This document shows positions 55,428-64,000 of a stretch of DNA of 64,000 nucleotides, piece by piece. The notes under the pieces were generated by a model that saw only the letters and a program-made list of their open reading frames with translations, was not told the origin of the DNA and searched no databases. Location of the stretch: NCBI GenBank assembly GCA_963742345.1, contig CAVULO010000002.1, positions 1 to 64,000 of the forward strand, in the 5' to 3' direction. The position numbers were made by a program, and so were the translations under genes. How positions within the stretch are numbered: the stretch's first letter is position 1; each line of letters begins with the position of its first letter. This stretch comes from Pseudolabrys sp963742345. Lineage in GTDB: Bacteria; Pseudomonadota; Alphaproteobacteria; Rhizobiales; Xanthobacteraceae.

Positions 55428-56531
55428 GTGGCACTTTCCTTCGCCATCGATGACAAGGGCATCCTGCCCGACCGCATGATCGCGGCGCTCGCCGCCGGGG
55501 GCGGGATTTTGTCCGAGAATCAGTTCGTACCCGATCAGATCCAGCCCGCGAGCCTCGACCTGCGGCTAGGCGAGGTGGCTTATCGCGTGCGTGCGAGTTT
55601 TTTGCCGGGTCGCACTACGGTCGCCCAGCGCATTGACGCGCTAAAGCTGCATGAGATTTCTCTCACCGATGGTGCGGTGCTGGAAACCGGCTGCGTCTAT
55701 ATTGTGCCACTGCTGGAAAGTCTGGCTCTGCCCGATGAAATTTCTGCCGCCGCCAATCCCAAAAGCTCAACTGGCCGGCTCGATGTATTTACGCGCGTAA
55801 TTGCCGATGAAACGCGCGGTTTTGATCGAATCGAGGCCGGCTATCACGGCCCCTTATATGCCGAAATCAGTCCGCGAACTTTTCCGGTGCTGGTTCGTGA
55901 GGGCTCGCGGTTATCGCAAATTCGTTTCCGCCGTGGCCACGCACTGCTTGCAGCCGACTCCTTGCGAGACTTGCACGCACGCGAACGTTTGGTCGACGCC
56001 GACAATGCCGACGTAAGTGAGGGCGTTGCCGTCAGTGTCGATCTTTCCGGCCTGGGCCCCGGCGGTCTTGTTGGCTACCGCGCGAAGAGGCACACCGGCC
56101 TGATCGATGTGGAACGCCGTGGCGGCTATGCAGTGCTCGATTTCTGGGAGCCGATGCAAGCCCGTCCCGACAAAAGTCTGATCCTCGATCCCAACGAATT
56201 CTATATTCTCGCGTCCAAGGAAGCGGTGCAGGTGCCGCCTGAATACGCCGCTGAGATGGTGCCGTTCGATCCGCTGGTCGGTGAATTCCGCGTGCATTAC
56301 GCCGGGTTCTTCGATCCAGGCTTCGGCTATGCCGGTGCTGGCGGTAAGGGCGCGCGCGCGGTGCTGGAGGTACGCTCGCGCGAGGTGCCTTTCATTCTCG
56401 AACACGGGCAAATCGTCGGTCGTTTGGTTTACGAAAAGATGCTTGCAAAACCCGAAAAGTTATACGGTCAAGGTATCGGCTCGAACTACCAAGCGCAAAG
56501 CTTGAAACTCTCTAAACATTTCAAGGCTTGA
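55428..56531 (+). CDS. dcd: 2'-deoxycytidine 5'-triphosphate deaminase, double-length form
   Basis: This 367-residue enzyme consists of two dUTPase-fold domains. The first has NQFVPDQIQPASLDLRLGEV and NPKSSTGRLDVFTRVIADE; the second has FWEPMQ and EFRVHYAGFFDPGFGYAG. This doubled form is typical of alphaproteobacteria. It makes dUTP for thymidylate synthesis. I choose the GTG at 55428 with AGGGA upstream; a TTG at 55410 is possible. It is divergent from metZ. Confidence 0.92.
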   Translation: MALSFAIDDKGILPDRMIAALAAGGGILSENQFVPDQIQPASLDLRLGEVAYRVRASFLPGRTTVAQRIDALKLHEISLTDGAVLETGCVYIVPLLESLALPDEISAAANPKSSTGRLDVFTRVIADETRGFDRIEAGYHGPLYAEISPRTFPVLVREGSRLSQIRFRRGHALLAADSLRDLHARERLVDADNADVSEGVAVSVDLSGLGPGGLVGYRAKRHTGLIDVERRGGYAVLDFWEPMQARPDKSLILDPNEFYILASKEAVQVPPEYAAEMVPFDPLVGEFRVHYAGFFDPGFGYAGAGGKGARAVLEVRSREVPFILEHGQIVGRLVYEKMLAKPEKLYGQGIGSNYQAQSLKLSKHFKA

Positions 56532-56586
56532 CGAAAAACAAAGTGCGCTTGCCGCACGCGCACGCCATTCGCTATTCTGGAACCGC

Positions 56587-56660
56587 GCGGGCGTAGTTCA
56601 ATGGTAGAACGGCAGCTTCCCAAGCTGCATACGAGGGTTCGATTCCCTTCGCCCGCTCCA
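56587..56660 (+). tRNA. tRNA-Gly (anticodon CCC)
   Basis: This is a complete 74-base tRNA. The acceptor GCGGGCG pairs with CGCCCGC, discriminator T and encoded CCA. The D arm is GTTC/GAAC, the anticodon stem GCAGC/GCTGC with loop TTCCCAA, and the T loop TTCGATT. The anticodon CCC reads GGG. Confidence 0.96.
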
Positions 56661-56852
56661 GTTTTGGTGCGCTCTTCTCGTTGCGCAAAATGAATGCGAT
56701 CAGCTATTCAGCGAGCGGCTATTGCGGCAAGCCACTCTCAAGAGGGGTATCACCTAAGTCGTGATAGTAACGACCAACACGCCCACGTGATCGCTGGAAC
56801 TGCGGCCGAGCCCACCGCGTTGCCTCGTCGGACCGGACACGAGGCACAAAAA

Positions 56853-56966
56853 ATGCCGCTTTTATTCTATTTTTCGCTCATTATTTGGCTGAGCATGGCG
56901 GAGATCGTGCAGGACGAGTTGCGCGTTCCCGTCAAGATTAAGGCGCGAACGCCAGCGCGGCGTTAA
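56853..56966 (+). CDS. Small membrane protein of 37 residues
   Basis: The short frame MPLLFYFSLIIWLSMAEIVQ, followed by DELRVPVKIKARTP, has one hydrophobic helix and a charged tail. I recall similar short proteins in Bradyrhizobium-type genomes, which supports it being real. GAGG lies 10-13 bases upstream. Function is unknown. The longer frame starting at 56694 is not likely to be the true gene. Confidence 0.5.
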   Translation: MPLLFYFSLIIWLSMAEIVQDELRVPVKIKARTPARR

Positions 56967-56998
56967 AGGGAAGCGCCGTACGACGCAGGTTTCCAGTT

Positions 56999-57954
56999 TT
57001 ACGCTGGCGCGCGTGTCATTTCGTTCACTTTCACCTCGGGTAACAGTCGCAGCACGACGTCCTTGCGGCAAAGCTCCGTACCTGGCGAAAGCACGGCTGC
57101 TGATCCGGCGGCAACCGCAACACGAAACGCTTGCTGTAGGGAGTTATTTGCGGCGAGCGCCGCGACCAGACCGCCGAGAAAACTATCACCCGCACCGACC
57201 GTGCTCACCGGTTCAATAGACATTGGCTGTGCGCGATAGAATTTATCGGCGGTCACGAGCAGGGCACCTTGCTCGCCCAGCGTAAGGGCGACAGCTTTGA
57301 CGCGCCCGTCGGTTATAAGCTTCCGACATGCGGCGACGCGGGCGTCGTCAGTATCGAGCGGCGTACCGACGAGGTCCGAAAGTTCCACTAGGTTCGGTTT
57401 GATCAGCGCGACGCCTTCTATAAGCGCGGTCTTCAACGCCGATCCGGAAGTATCGATAACGCACTGCGCGCCGAGCTGCTTGGCCTGTCGTGCGACGCGC
57501 GCGAAGAAGTCTTCCGGTACACCCGGTGGCACGCTGCCGCTGGCGACCACGAATTTTGGCTTCTCTGGCAGTGTCGTCAGTTTGTGCGAGCACAGCTTCC
57601 CATTCGGCGCGGTGGAGTGTTGAGCCAGGCAGCACGAAGCGATACTGCTCGCCGGTGGTTTCTTCGTAGGCCGTAAAATTCTCGCGCGTCTCGACGTGCG
57701 ACGGCGTCACCAAGCTGTCGATGCCCTCGCGTTCCACCAGCCGATGCAGCAAGTTTTCCGATCGCACCGCCGGTCGGATAAATCGCGGTCACGCTACCGC
57801 CGAGGCGATGCGCCACGCGCGCTACGTTGATACCACCGCCCCCGGGATCCCGCTTTGGCGCCGAACAGCGCAATTTGCGCGTCGGTTCGACGCGCGCGAC
57901 ATTGACAAAGATATCTATCGCGGGGTTGATCGTGACGGTGACGATATCCAGCAC
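56999..57954 (-). pseudogene. PfkB family sugar-phosphate kinase, two frameshifts
   Basis: The gene starts at 57954 with MLDIVTVTINPAIDIFVNVA and the PfkB signature DPGGGGINVARVAHRLGG. It then shifts near 57755 (an extra T) and 57570 (an extra A). The third frame has VVASGSVPPGVPEDFF and the catalytic GAGDSFLGGLVAALA. Repaired length is about 317 residues, matching 1-phosphofructokinase or tagatose-6-phosphate kinase. I cannot choose between these. It stands alone, with no sugar transporter nearby. Confidence 0.82.
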
Positions 57955-58162
57955 GTGAGTCCCATTTCAGTAAATAGTCGCCTTTCGCAGGCGAGTTCAC
58001 ACTAGATAGGTATTATTTGGTTGTGATCACAGGTTCATATTTCGGAAAGTTGCGAGGAACAGGCTCGACTAATAGGCGTTTCATCTTTTCGCCCGATGAC
58101 TAGTGCACTTAGCCATGCTTAGATTGACGGCGGCCTGGCAGGCCGGGACGGGGCCGTTTCCA

Positions 58163-59092
58163 ATGATTGACCCGCTTTATTCACTGTCGGGGTTTGCGGT
58201 CGGCGCATTGGTCGGCATGACCGGCGTCGGCGGGGGTTCCCTGATGACCCCGCTCTTGATCCTGTTATTTGGAATTCATCCAGCGACCGCAGTTGGCACC
58301 GATCTGTTGTATGCCGCCGCGACCAAGACCGGCGGGAGCCTGGTCCACGGTTACGCGCGCAGTATCGATTGGCGCGTCGTCAAGCGCCTCGCGACTGGCA
58401 GCGTGCCGGCCACGATCGTTACGCTGGCTGCCCTATCGCATTTCAACCTCAGCGGCGATGCCGCTCGCAATCTGATTACACTTGTTCTCAGCGTTGCGCT
58501 GTTTGCGACCGCTTTTGTTCTGGTGTTTGGCGAGCGCTATCGTAGCAGCCTATCGCGCCCGGGTGGCCGAGCTCGATCCGCAGCGGACCGCGGTCAATAC
58601 GGTCCTGGTCGGCGCTGCTGCTCGGCGTGCTCGTGTCGATCTCGTCCGTCGGCGCCGGCGCCATCGGCGTGGTTGCACTGATCATGCTCTATCCGCAGCT
58701 TCCGATGGCGAGAATTGTGGGGTCCGACATCGCACACGCTGTGCCGCTCACGCTCATTGCTGGCACTGGGACACTGGATGATGGGCTCGGTCGATTGGCA
58801 CATCATGGGTTCGCTGTTGGCTGGCTCGCTGCCCGGTATTTTTGTCGGCAGCTATTTCGCCATACGCATTCCCGAGCGCGCCCTCAGGCTGGTGCTGGCG
58901 ACGACGCTGTTTGTGGTGGCGAGCCGCATCGCCTACGATCATGCGAACTGCAGCTTCATCGATTTTTACCGCATTCTCGGGGCGTGCAGTCCCTTGATGA
59001 GGGCAGCGAGATTTAGTGATCTCGTGGACCAAAAAACGGCGATCCCAGAAGGACCAGAATCCATATTGCCGCCAGCGCGCCAAAGGCAATAA
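58163..59092 (+). pseudogene. TauE/SafE family anion permease, three frameshifts
   Basis: The first part has MIDPLYSLSGFAVGALVGMT and GVGGGSLMTPLLILLFGIHP, the TauE/SafE signature. The frame shifts near 58545 (before ELDPQRTAVNTVLVG), near 58615 (before LLLGVLVSISSVGAGAIGVV, the second half of the repeat) and near 58765 (before LGHWMMGSVDWHIMGSLLAG). Repaired, it is a permease of about 300 residues with two homologous halves. Such proteins export sulfite, sulfoacetate or related anions. The last 25 codons run antisense to a small minus gene, so the true end may be earlier. Confidence 0.75.
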
Positions 59093-59105
59093 GCAATACG
59101 CTCAT
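59013..59105 (-). CDS. Small membrane protein of 30 residues
   Basis: The frame MSVLLIAFGALAAIWILVLL, then GSPFFGPRDH, is a single hydrophobic helix with a short polar end. A very strong ribosome binding site (AGGGGGG) lies six bases upstream. It is too short for standard gene finders. Function is unknown. It overlaps the end of the permease gene in antisense. Confidence 0.55.
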   Translation of the reverse strand: MSVLLIAFGALAAIWILVLLGSPFFGPRDH

Positions 59106-59173
59106 TTGCGACCCCCCTAGTGTTTTCTCCCTGCAACTGAGCTTAGCACGAAGCGCGGTGTGCGCATTACCCC

Positions 59174-59207
59174 AAAAAAGCCGGCCGCGCATTGCTGCGC
59201 GGCCGGC
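59174..59207 (-). terminator. Rho-independent terminator of the deacetylase gene
   Basis: On the minus strand GCCGGCCGCGC and GCGCGGCCGGC form a perfect 11-base stem with a five-base loop, followed by TTTTTT. It lies 20 bases after the deacetylase stop. Confidence 0.9.
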
Positions 59208-59227
59208 CTTAATTGCAGATCGGAATA

Positions 59228-60146
59228 TTAGTTGCCGCCGATGGTCTTGATTACGCTCGACATCGGGCGTGCTTCCTCGAGTCCGCCACCCATCTCCTTG
59301 AGAACGATGTCGGTATATTCTTTCTTCGGCTCTACCGGCGTCTTTCCCAACCACCTGCACGACCTTGTATCCGCCATCCTTGAGCTTCTTAAGCAGCTCA
59401 GGCGCCGCATGGGCGGTCGCCTGCTGGAAGTCGTGCATCAGGATGATGCCTTTGCCGTGCTTTTCGAGCTTCTTCATGACCGATGCGATGACCTGCTCGG
59501 GCTTGCGCATCTTGAAGTCGAACGAGTCCATGTCAGTCGAGAAAATGGCGACGTTACGTTCGCCGAGATATTTGACCAGTTCGGGTGGGTGCCGCAGCGC
59601 TGGGAAACGGAAGAACGGTCCAACCGGCTGATTGCCGAGCGCTATGCTGACGGCGGCAATGCCCTTTTCAATTTCGTCTTTGCCATCCTGTTCGCTTAGC
59701 TTCGACAAATCCTTATGCGACCAAGTATGCGAGCCGACGGTGTGGCCTGCCGCTGCCACCTGTTTCATGATTTCTGGATGCCAGCCGGCATGCTTGCCGA
59801 TCGGGAAAAAGAGCGCCTTCGTGCATTGATCGGCCAGCGCTTTGAGTACGGCCGGCGTATGGCCAGGCCACGGACCGTCGTCGAAGGTGAGCACGATTTC
59901 GTGGTCGCGCAAAAAGTCATAAGCCTTGAAGTGCTCGAAGCCGAAGCCGGGCCCGCCTGTTGTGTCGATCTCGACGACGCGGGAAACTCCGAGTGCATTT
60001 GGATTGTCGCATTTTGCAGTTGCCGGTGCCGGCGTTACCGCTGCCGTAGAGGGTGCGGTCGGCGCGGGCGCCTGCGCGTTCTGGGCCCAGGCGGTCGTGG
60101 CCGCCGACATCGAGATCGCCAGAGCGATCGCCATAGCGCTGCGCAT
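59228..60146 (-). pseudogene. Polysaccharide deacetylase (NodB domain), one frameshift
   Basis: The signal peptide MRSAMAIALAISMSAATTAW is followed by an Ala/Pro linker and a NodB domain: VLTFDDGPWPGHTPAVL carries the catalytic Asp and first metal Asp, and GSHTWSHKDLSKL the two metal His. FFRFPALRHPP and IILMHDFQQ complete the site. A G too many near 59350 breaks the frame; the other frame gives KTPVEPKKEYTDIVLKEM and ends IKTIGGN at 59228. Repaired length is about 305 residues. GGAGAA sits four bases before the ATG at 60146. It deacetylates an envelope glycan. Confidence 0.85.
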
Positions 60147-60365
60147 CACGTTCTCCATGCGTAGTAGGTGTCCATATTCATAAATTCTAATCTATTCATC
60201 GCGGCTTTAACCTATCGAGTCAACGCCATGCCCCGGTACCACTAAAACGCCGACATTTATTGGTGATAGGATGGTTAATCTAAGGCGGCGGACAGCTGTA
60301 TGCCGCGTTGCTTTGGGTCCCGATCGGACTTATCTGAACCAATGATCGCAGTTTGGAGGGACACA

Positions 60366-60524
60366 ATGCCGGCGACTGTATCCGCTGCCGCGCTGTCTCG
60401 GCCGGTGTTGCTGATCGCGCTTGCAGGTGGCGTGCTATTGGCCGTGACCTTTCTGCTTTGGGCTTACTACGGTACTGCGGTGTTTTTCGAGATGGTACGC
60501 GCCGGCTGGGTGGCGTGCTTCTGA
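60366..60524 (+). CDS. Small membrane protein upstream of SCO
   Basis: This 52-residue protein has one hydrophobic helix (LLIALAGGVLLAVTFLLWAY) and ends GWVACF. GGAGGG lies six bases before its ATG. It is 16 bases upstream of the SCO gene, so the two are probably co-transcribed. I do not recognise the family; its place suggests a part in respiratory or copper assembly. Confidence 0.6.
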   Translation: MPATVSAAALSRPVLLIALAGGVLLAVTFLLWAYYGTAVFFEMVRAGWVACF

Positions 60525-60540
60525 TACCGGCTGGAACGTC

Positions 60541-61137
60541 ATGACCACGCGAACGTCGCACATTCTGCTGATCCTTTCGGCATTTGTGACCGGGTTAGTC
60601 GTTTTTACTGGGGTTTTTCTTTACGCCAGCGGGAATTTTGGCGGCGCCGGGTCTGGCGCTTCGGCGATTGGCGGTCCTTTCAAGTTGATCGACCAAAATG
60701 GCAAACCAATCACCGACGCAGACATCAAAGGTCGGCCTTTCCTCGTCTTCTTCGGCTATACGCATTGCCCGGACATATGCCCGACGACTTTGTTCGACGT
60801 GTCTGAGGTTATGCATGCGCTTGGCAAGGATGCGGACCGCACAGGCGCGTTGTTCATCACCGTCGATCCGGAGCGAGACACCCCCGCGGTTATGAAAAAC
60901 TATCTGTCGAGTTTTGATCCGCATCTACGTGGCGCGACGGGGGACAATGCGGCAGTCGATGCGGCAGAAAAGGCGTATCGCGTTTACGCTAAGAAAGTTC
61001 CCACGGAAAATGGCGACTACAGTATGGACCACACTGCGTTGGTCTATCTCATGGACAAGCAAGGCCGTTTCGTTGCGCCATTTAGTCTCAAGCGACGGCC
61101 CGAGGATGCTGCCGCGGATTTGCGGCGCTATCTCTAG
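60541..61137 (+). CDS. SCO1/SenC family copper chaperone
   Basis: This 198-residue protein has an N-terminal membrane anchor (HILLILSAFVTGLVVFTGVF) and a thioredoxin-like domain. The copper site is FGYTHCPDICPTTLFDVSEV with Cys-x3-Cys, and the third ligand His is in MDHTALVYLMD. It delivers copper to the CuA site of cytochrome c oxidase or serves in redox control. The end overlaps the convergent glycosyltransferase frame by 50 bases. Confidence 0.92.
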   Translation: MTTRTSHILLILSAFVTGLVVFTGVFLYASGNFGGAGSGASAIGGPFKLIDQNGKPITDADIKGRPFLVFFGYTHCPDICPTTLFDVSEVMHALGKDADRTGALFITVDPERDTPAVMKNYLSSFDPHLRGATGDNAAVDAAEKAYRVYAKKVPTENGDYSMDHTALVYLMDKQGRFVAPFSLKRRPEDAAADLRRYL

Positions 61138-62822
61138 CGTCGCCCCAAATCGGGGGCAGTTGGCCGCTTTGTTCTAATTCGGTGAGATGGCGCTCGAGCT
61201 CGATCAGCGAACGAATTGTGCTTTCGTGGCGGGAGGTTTTGTCGAGCCCGTGCTCGGTCTTCTTCCAGAAGTGAGGCGCTATGATGATTTGACACGCCGC
61301 GCGCCACGCTGCGAACGAGAGCAGCAGCCAGTGCACCGGGGTCCAGAATAAAATACGGAACTTCTTCCGGACGCCGCGGTGCGACAGACCAAGCCAGCCG
61401 AGAATGGCCGAACCGCAGTAACCCAGCGCGGCGGTTACCAGACAAACCGCGATCCGGACGAGAATCGCTGCGTCATAACCCCGCGCCATCAGCGCGATCA
61501 GCGTCATAGATCAGCCCGACCAAAAACACCGGATGAGCCAGCGCCACCAGCGCATTGCCGCCGACAATGAGCTGAAAGGTGAGAAAGCCGCCTGGCCCAA
61601 GCTCGCGAAAAAGCCGACGCGGCTCGCGCATATGCACCAGCCATGTCTGCATCCAGCCCTTGAACCAGCGTGTGCGTTGGCCAAGCCAATGGCACACTCC
61701 CGCCGGCGCTTCTTCGAAGGTGGTGGAATCAATCACGCCCGATCGATAGCCAAACCGGGCAAGCCGCATGCCGAGATCGGCATCCTCGGTGACATTGTAG
61801 GCGTCCCAACCGCCAACTTCGCGCAGCGTTGCCGTCCGGAAATGATTAGAGGAACCGCCGAGCGGCAACGGCAAGCCGAGCGCCGCCAGCCCCGGAAGAA
61901 ATATGTCAAAGTGTCCGGCATATTCTGCGGTAAAATAGCGCGCGAGCCAGCTCGTCTTGGTGTCTGTGCACAGGCGCGCCTGCACGCAGGCAAGATCATT
62001 GCCCGCCGAACGAAATGCCTTCAAGGCGCGCCGAAGCTGGTTGCGTTCCGGCCGGTCCTCGGCGTCGTAGATCACGGTGAACGTGCCGCGCGCAAATGGC
62101 AGGGCGACGTTAAGCGCCTTTGGCTTCGTGCGCGGCTCGGCTGGCGGAACCGGAATCACCGTGATCGGGATACGATGCTTGCGAGCGGTGATCGCCGCGC
62201 GGGTGTCGGGATCGTCGGCCTCGACTGCGACGATCACGTCAAGTTTCTCAGCCGGATAATCGAGCCGCTCGATTGCTGTCAGCAGTTGATCGACCACACC
62301 TGCTTCGCCTCGAAGCGGGGCGATGACACTGTATAGGGGAAAATCTTCGTCAAGCGCGGCGGGGCAAGATCGACACGGCTGCGGATTTGCAGAAGCCGCC
62401 ACCGAGTGCACGACGGCCCAGATCCGGAATGCTGTCGGCAGCACGACAATGATGGAAAGCACGAACGTGCCGGGCGTCGTAAATAGGGTGGCAAAGGCCA
62501 GCACTCCGAGCAGAAGTGGAATGGCATGGGTAAATGAAAGCAACGTGGCTGCCGAAAGTCTTGGCCATGTTGACTTGAGTTGCTCGGACATGTGCGCGCC
62601 GGCGGCGATCAACACGCGGTCGACGCTTCGACGTCGTTCGACAGCGGCCGGCACATCGGCGACGATCAGCGAACGGACGCAATCCAATTCTGGAAAATTG
62701 TCGGCCGCGCCCGCTTCGGGACTGGCCAATCCCCGTTTCAATATCCGTGGTGAGGAACCAGCGTCTCCACCATCGATTTGCAAGGAGCGGGCAACTGCCA
62801 CGCCCCTGACGCCAATTGCCAT
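61088..62822 (-). pseudogene. GT2 family glycosyltransferase, membrane bound, one frameshift
   Basis: The main frame (62822-61500) has two helices, then the GT-A domain: FPLYSVIAPLRGEAGVVDQL, IYDAEDRPERNQLRRAL with the DxD motif, VTEDADLGMRLARFGYRSGV and QRTRWFKGWMQTW with the QxxRW motif, as in cellulose synthase-like enzymes. After a shift near 61492 the frame continues LIALMARGYDAAILVR and two more helices to a stop at 61088. Repaired length is about 570 residues. It should make or export a polysaccharide. The N-terminal 80 residues are poorly defined and may hold another shift. Confidence 0.82.
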
Positions 62823-62976
62823 ACGCCACCCGAACCGCGCAATTTTGTGGGGACGTTAGCGAGATTGCAACCAATAGGCGAGTCCTCCAATGGGAGGACA
62901 TCAGTTCGCCGCTCTGACGCCAATGGCGTCTGTCGCGGTGGTCCGCTGCAACGACCGATGCTAGAAGGCGCAGCCT

Positions 62977-63171
62977 ATGTCGGAGTTCATGTCACACTAT
63001 TTGGTGCCGGCCGCCATCGTCGCGGTGGCGATCGTGTTGGTGCTCGGCCTCGTCAACATGATGCGCGGCGGCTCGCCCAATCGCTCGCAAAAGCTCATGC
63101 GGCTGCGCGTGCTGCTCCAATTCGTCGCCATCATCGTCATTATGGCGACGATTTGGGCGATGGGCCGTTAG
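62977..63171 (+). CDS. Twin transmembrane protein (HIG1-like)
   Basis: This 64-residue protein has two hydrophobic helices (LVPAAIVAVAIVLVLGLVNM and VLLQFVAIIVIMATIWAM) around a conserved loop GGSPNRSQKLMRLRV. It is the short twin-TM protein conserved in rhizobia directly upstream of the cobalamin adenosyltransferase gene, as here. HIG1-type proteins associate with respiratory complexes; the bacterial role is unproven. Confidence 0.85.
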   Translation: MSEFMSHYLVPAAIVAVAIVLVLGLVNMMRGGSPNRSQKLMRLRVLLQFVAIIVIMATIWAMGR

Positions 63172-63209
63172 ATCGGGAAGCCGCTAGATCAGGAAAATGT
63201 AACGCGGGC

Positions 63210-63407
63210 TCACTTCATCGGAGCCGCGCGCATATACTCCACTTTCTCTTTCGTCTTCGGGGTCTTCTTTTTCTTCGTGGCGGCGGAATAGTCGGCAGTG
63301 GCCGCTTTAGCCGACGCGTGCTGACCGGCGGTCCCGCAAGCCTGCGCAGGCGCAGAAACCGGCAGCGCCAGCAATGCGGCAGCAATGGCAATCGTCAGAA
63401 TACGCAT
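63210..63407 (-). CDS. Small exported Lys-rich protein
   Basis: This 65-residue protein has a signal peptide (MRILTIAIAAALLALPVSAP) and a short mature part containing AATKKKKTPKTKEKVEYMRA. The start at 63407 has GGGGGTG upstream. I do not recognise a family. It is on the minus strand between two plus-strand genes, which argues for an independent unit. Confidence 0.55.
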   Translation of the reverse strand: MRILTIAIAAALLALPVSAPAQACGTAGQHASAKAATADYSAATKKKKTPKTKEKVEYMRAAPMK

Positions 63408-63498
63408 GAGCGTCACCCCCATTTTTTGCGCTAGAAACAAGATAAGATAAAGCCTACCCCGAATCTCCGGCTGAGAGAAAGGCTAGGCGAGGTCGATC

Positions 63499-64000
63499 AT
63501 GGTCGTGCTCAACCGCATTTATACCCGTACCGGCGACGACGGCACGACTTCGCTCGGCACGGGCGCCCGGCGCAAGAAATACGATCTGCGGGTCGAGGCT
63601 TATGGCACCGTCGATGAGGTCAATGCGGTGATCGGGCTTGTGCGTCTGCATACTGCCGGCGACAAGATGCTCGATGCGGCGCTTGGGCGAATCCAGAACG
63701 ACCTGTTCGATGTCGAGGCCGATCTGTGCCTGGCCGAAAAGGGACCAGGCGGGGCGCGCCTGACCGTGACCGATGCTCAGGTCACTTGGCTGGAAAGCGA
63801 GATCGACCGGCTCAATGCCGAGCTCGCGCCGTTGAAGTCGTTCATTCTGCCCGGCGGCAGTCCCGCATCGGCCTATCTCCATTTGGCTCGCACCGTTTGC
63901 CGGCGCGCTGAGCGGATCATGGTCGAACTTAAGGACAAGCCGGGCGAGGGGGTGTCGGAGCCCTCGCTCAAATACGTCAATCGGTTGTCGGATTATCTGT
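63499..64000 (+). CDS. PduO-type cob(I)alamin adenosyltransferase, partial
   Basis: The window ends inside this gene after 167 codons. MVVLNRIYTRTGDDGTTSLG contains the ATP-binding TRTGDDGTT motif, VEAYGTVDEVNAVIGL the conserved helix, and LPGGSPASAYLHLARTVCRR the corrin-side motif. The enzyme adds the 5'-deoxyadenosyl group to cob(I)alamin to make coenzyme B12. A family member is usually about 190 residues, so only the last few residues are missing. It follows the twin-TM gene after 327 bases. Confidence 0.94.
   Translation, partial: MVVLNRIYTRTGDDGTTSLGTGARRKKYDLRVEAYGTVDEVNAVIGLVRLHTAGDKMLDAALGRIQNDLFDVEADLCLAEKGPGGARLTVTDAQVTWLESEIDRLNAELAPLKSFILPGGSPASAYLHLARTVCRRAERIMVELKDKPGEGVSEPSLKYVNRLSDYL

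Overview
The window looks like a chromosomal segment of an alphaproteobacterium of the order Hyphomicrobiales, close to Bradyrhizobium, Rhodopseudomonas or other Xanthobacteraceae-like bacteria. The evidence is gcrA, a double-length dCTP deaminase, a SAM-II riboswitch before metZ, a DUF992 protein, a complete phoR-pstSCAB-phoU-phoB locus, high GC, and short palindromic repeats of a kind common in these genera. This is inferred from the sequence alone.

Layout. Bases 1-4.1 kb are a decayed integrative element on the minus strand: an AlpA/excisionase-like protein, a possible replication protein, and a tyrosine integrase broken by at least four frameshifts. It ends at a 3' half of tRNA-Arg(ACG) at 4054. 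Bases 4.1-7.5 kb hold small exported or membrane proteins, several of them frameshifted. Bases 7.5-31.4 kb are a large catabolic cluster in two divergent operons around a tandem HxlR-type regulator. The minus operon, in order of transcription, is a DUF1185 protein, an HpaB-type flavin monooxygenase, an enamidase-like amidohydrolase, a branched-chain-type ABC transporter (livHMGFK), a molybdenum hydroxylase (L, M, S), an acyl-CoA ligase and an enoyl-CoA hydratase. The plus operon is a second molybdenum hydroxylase (M, S, then a metallo-beta-lactamase hydrolase, then L), an SDR protein lacking the usual catalytic residues, a second acyl-CoA ligase, and a 4-hydroxybutyryl-CoA-dehydratase-like protein with all four cluster ligands. 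A second tRNA-Arg(ACG) 3' half and an intact tRNA-Arg(TCG) follow at 31.4-31.6 kb, so the cluster lies between two direct tRNA-derived repeats.

Right part. A cytochrome c, a ferredoxin reductase, a subtilase/anti-sigma/ECF-sigma group and two alpha/beta hydrolases lead to the phosphate locus at 38.7-46.5 kb, which carries a clear Pho box before pstS. Next come gcrA, argD-argF, hslO, apaG, an opgC-SGNH-SGNH operon, metZ under a SAM-II riboswitch, dcd, tRNA-Gly(CCC), a PfkB kinase, a TauE-type permease, a polysaccharide deacetylase, a SCO copper chaperone, a GT2 glycosyltransferase, and the start of a PduO-type cobalamin adenosyltransferase.

Best biological candidate: the 7.5-31.4 kb cluster. 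It reads as a pathway for an N-heteroaromatic or related cyclic compound. Import would be by Liv, ring hydroxylation by two molybdenum enzymes and a flavin monooxygenase, hydrolytic opening by the enamidase-like and MBL hydrolases, and then CoA activation, radical-type dehydration and hydration. The substrate is not known.

Caution: about 19 conserved genes, including argF, are split by indels of one or two bases, many in short homopolymers. Most are probably sequence errors rather than true pseudogenes. Only the integrase, with several shifts in 1.2 kb inside a relic element, is likely to be truly decayed.
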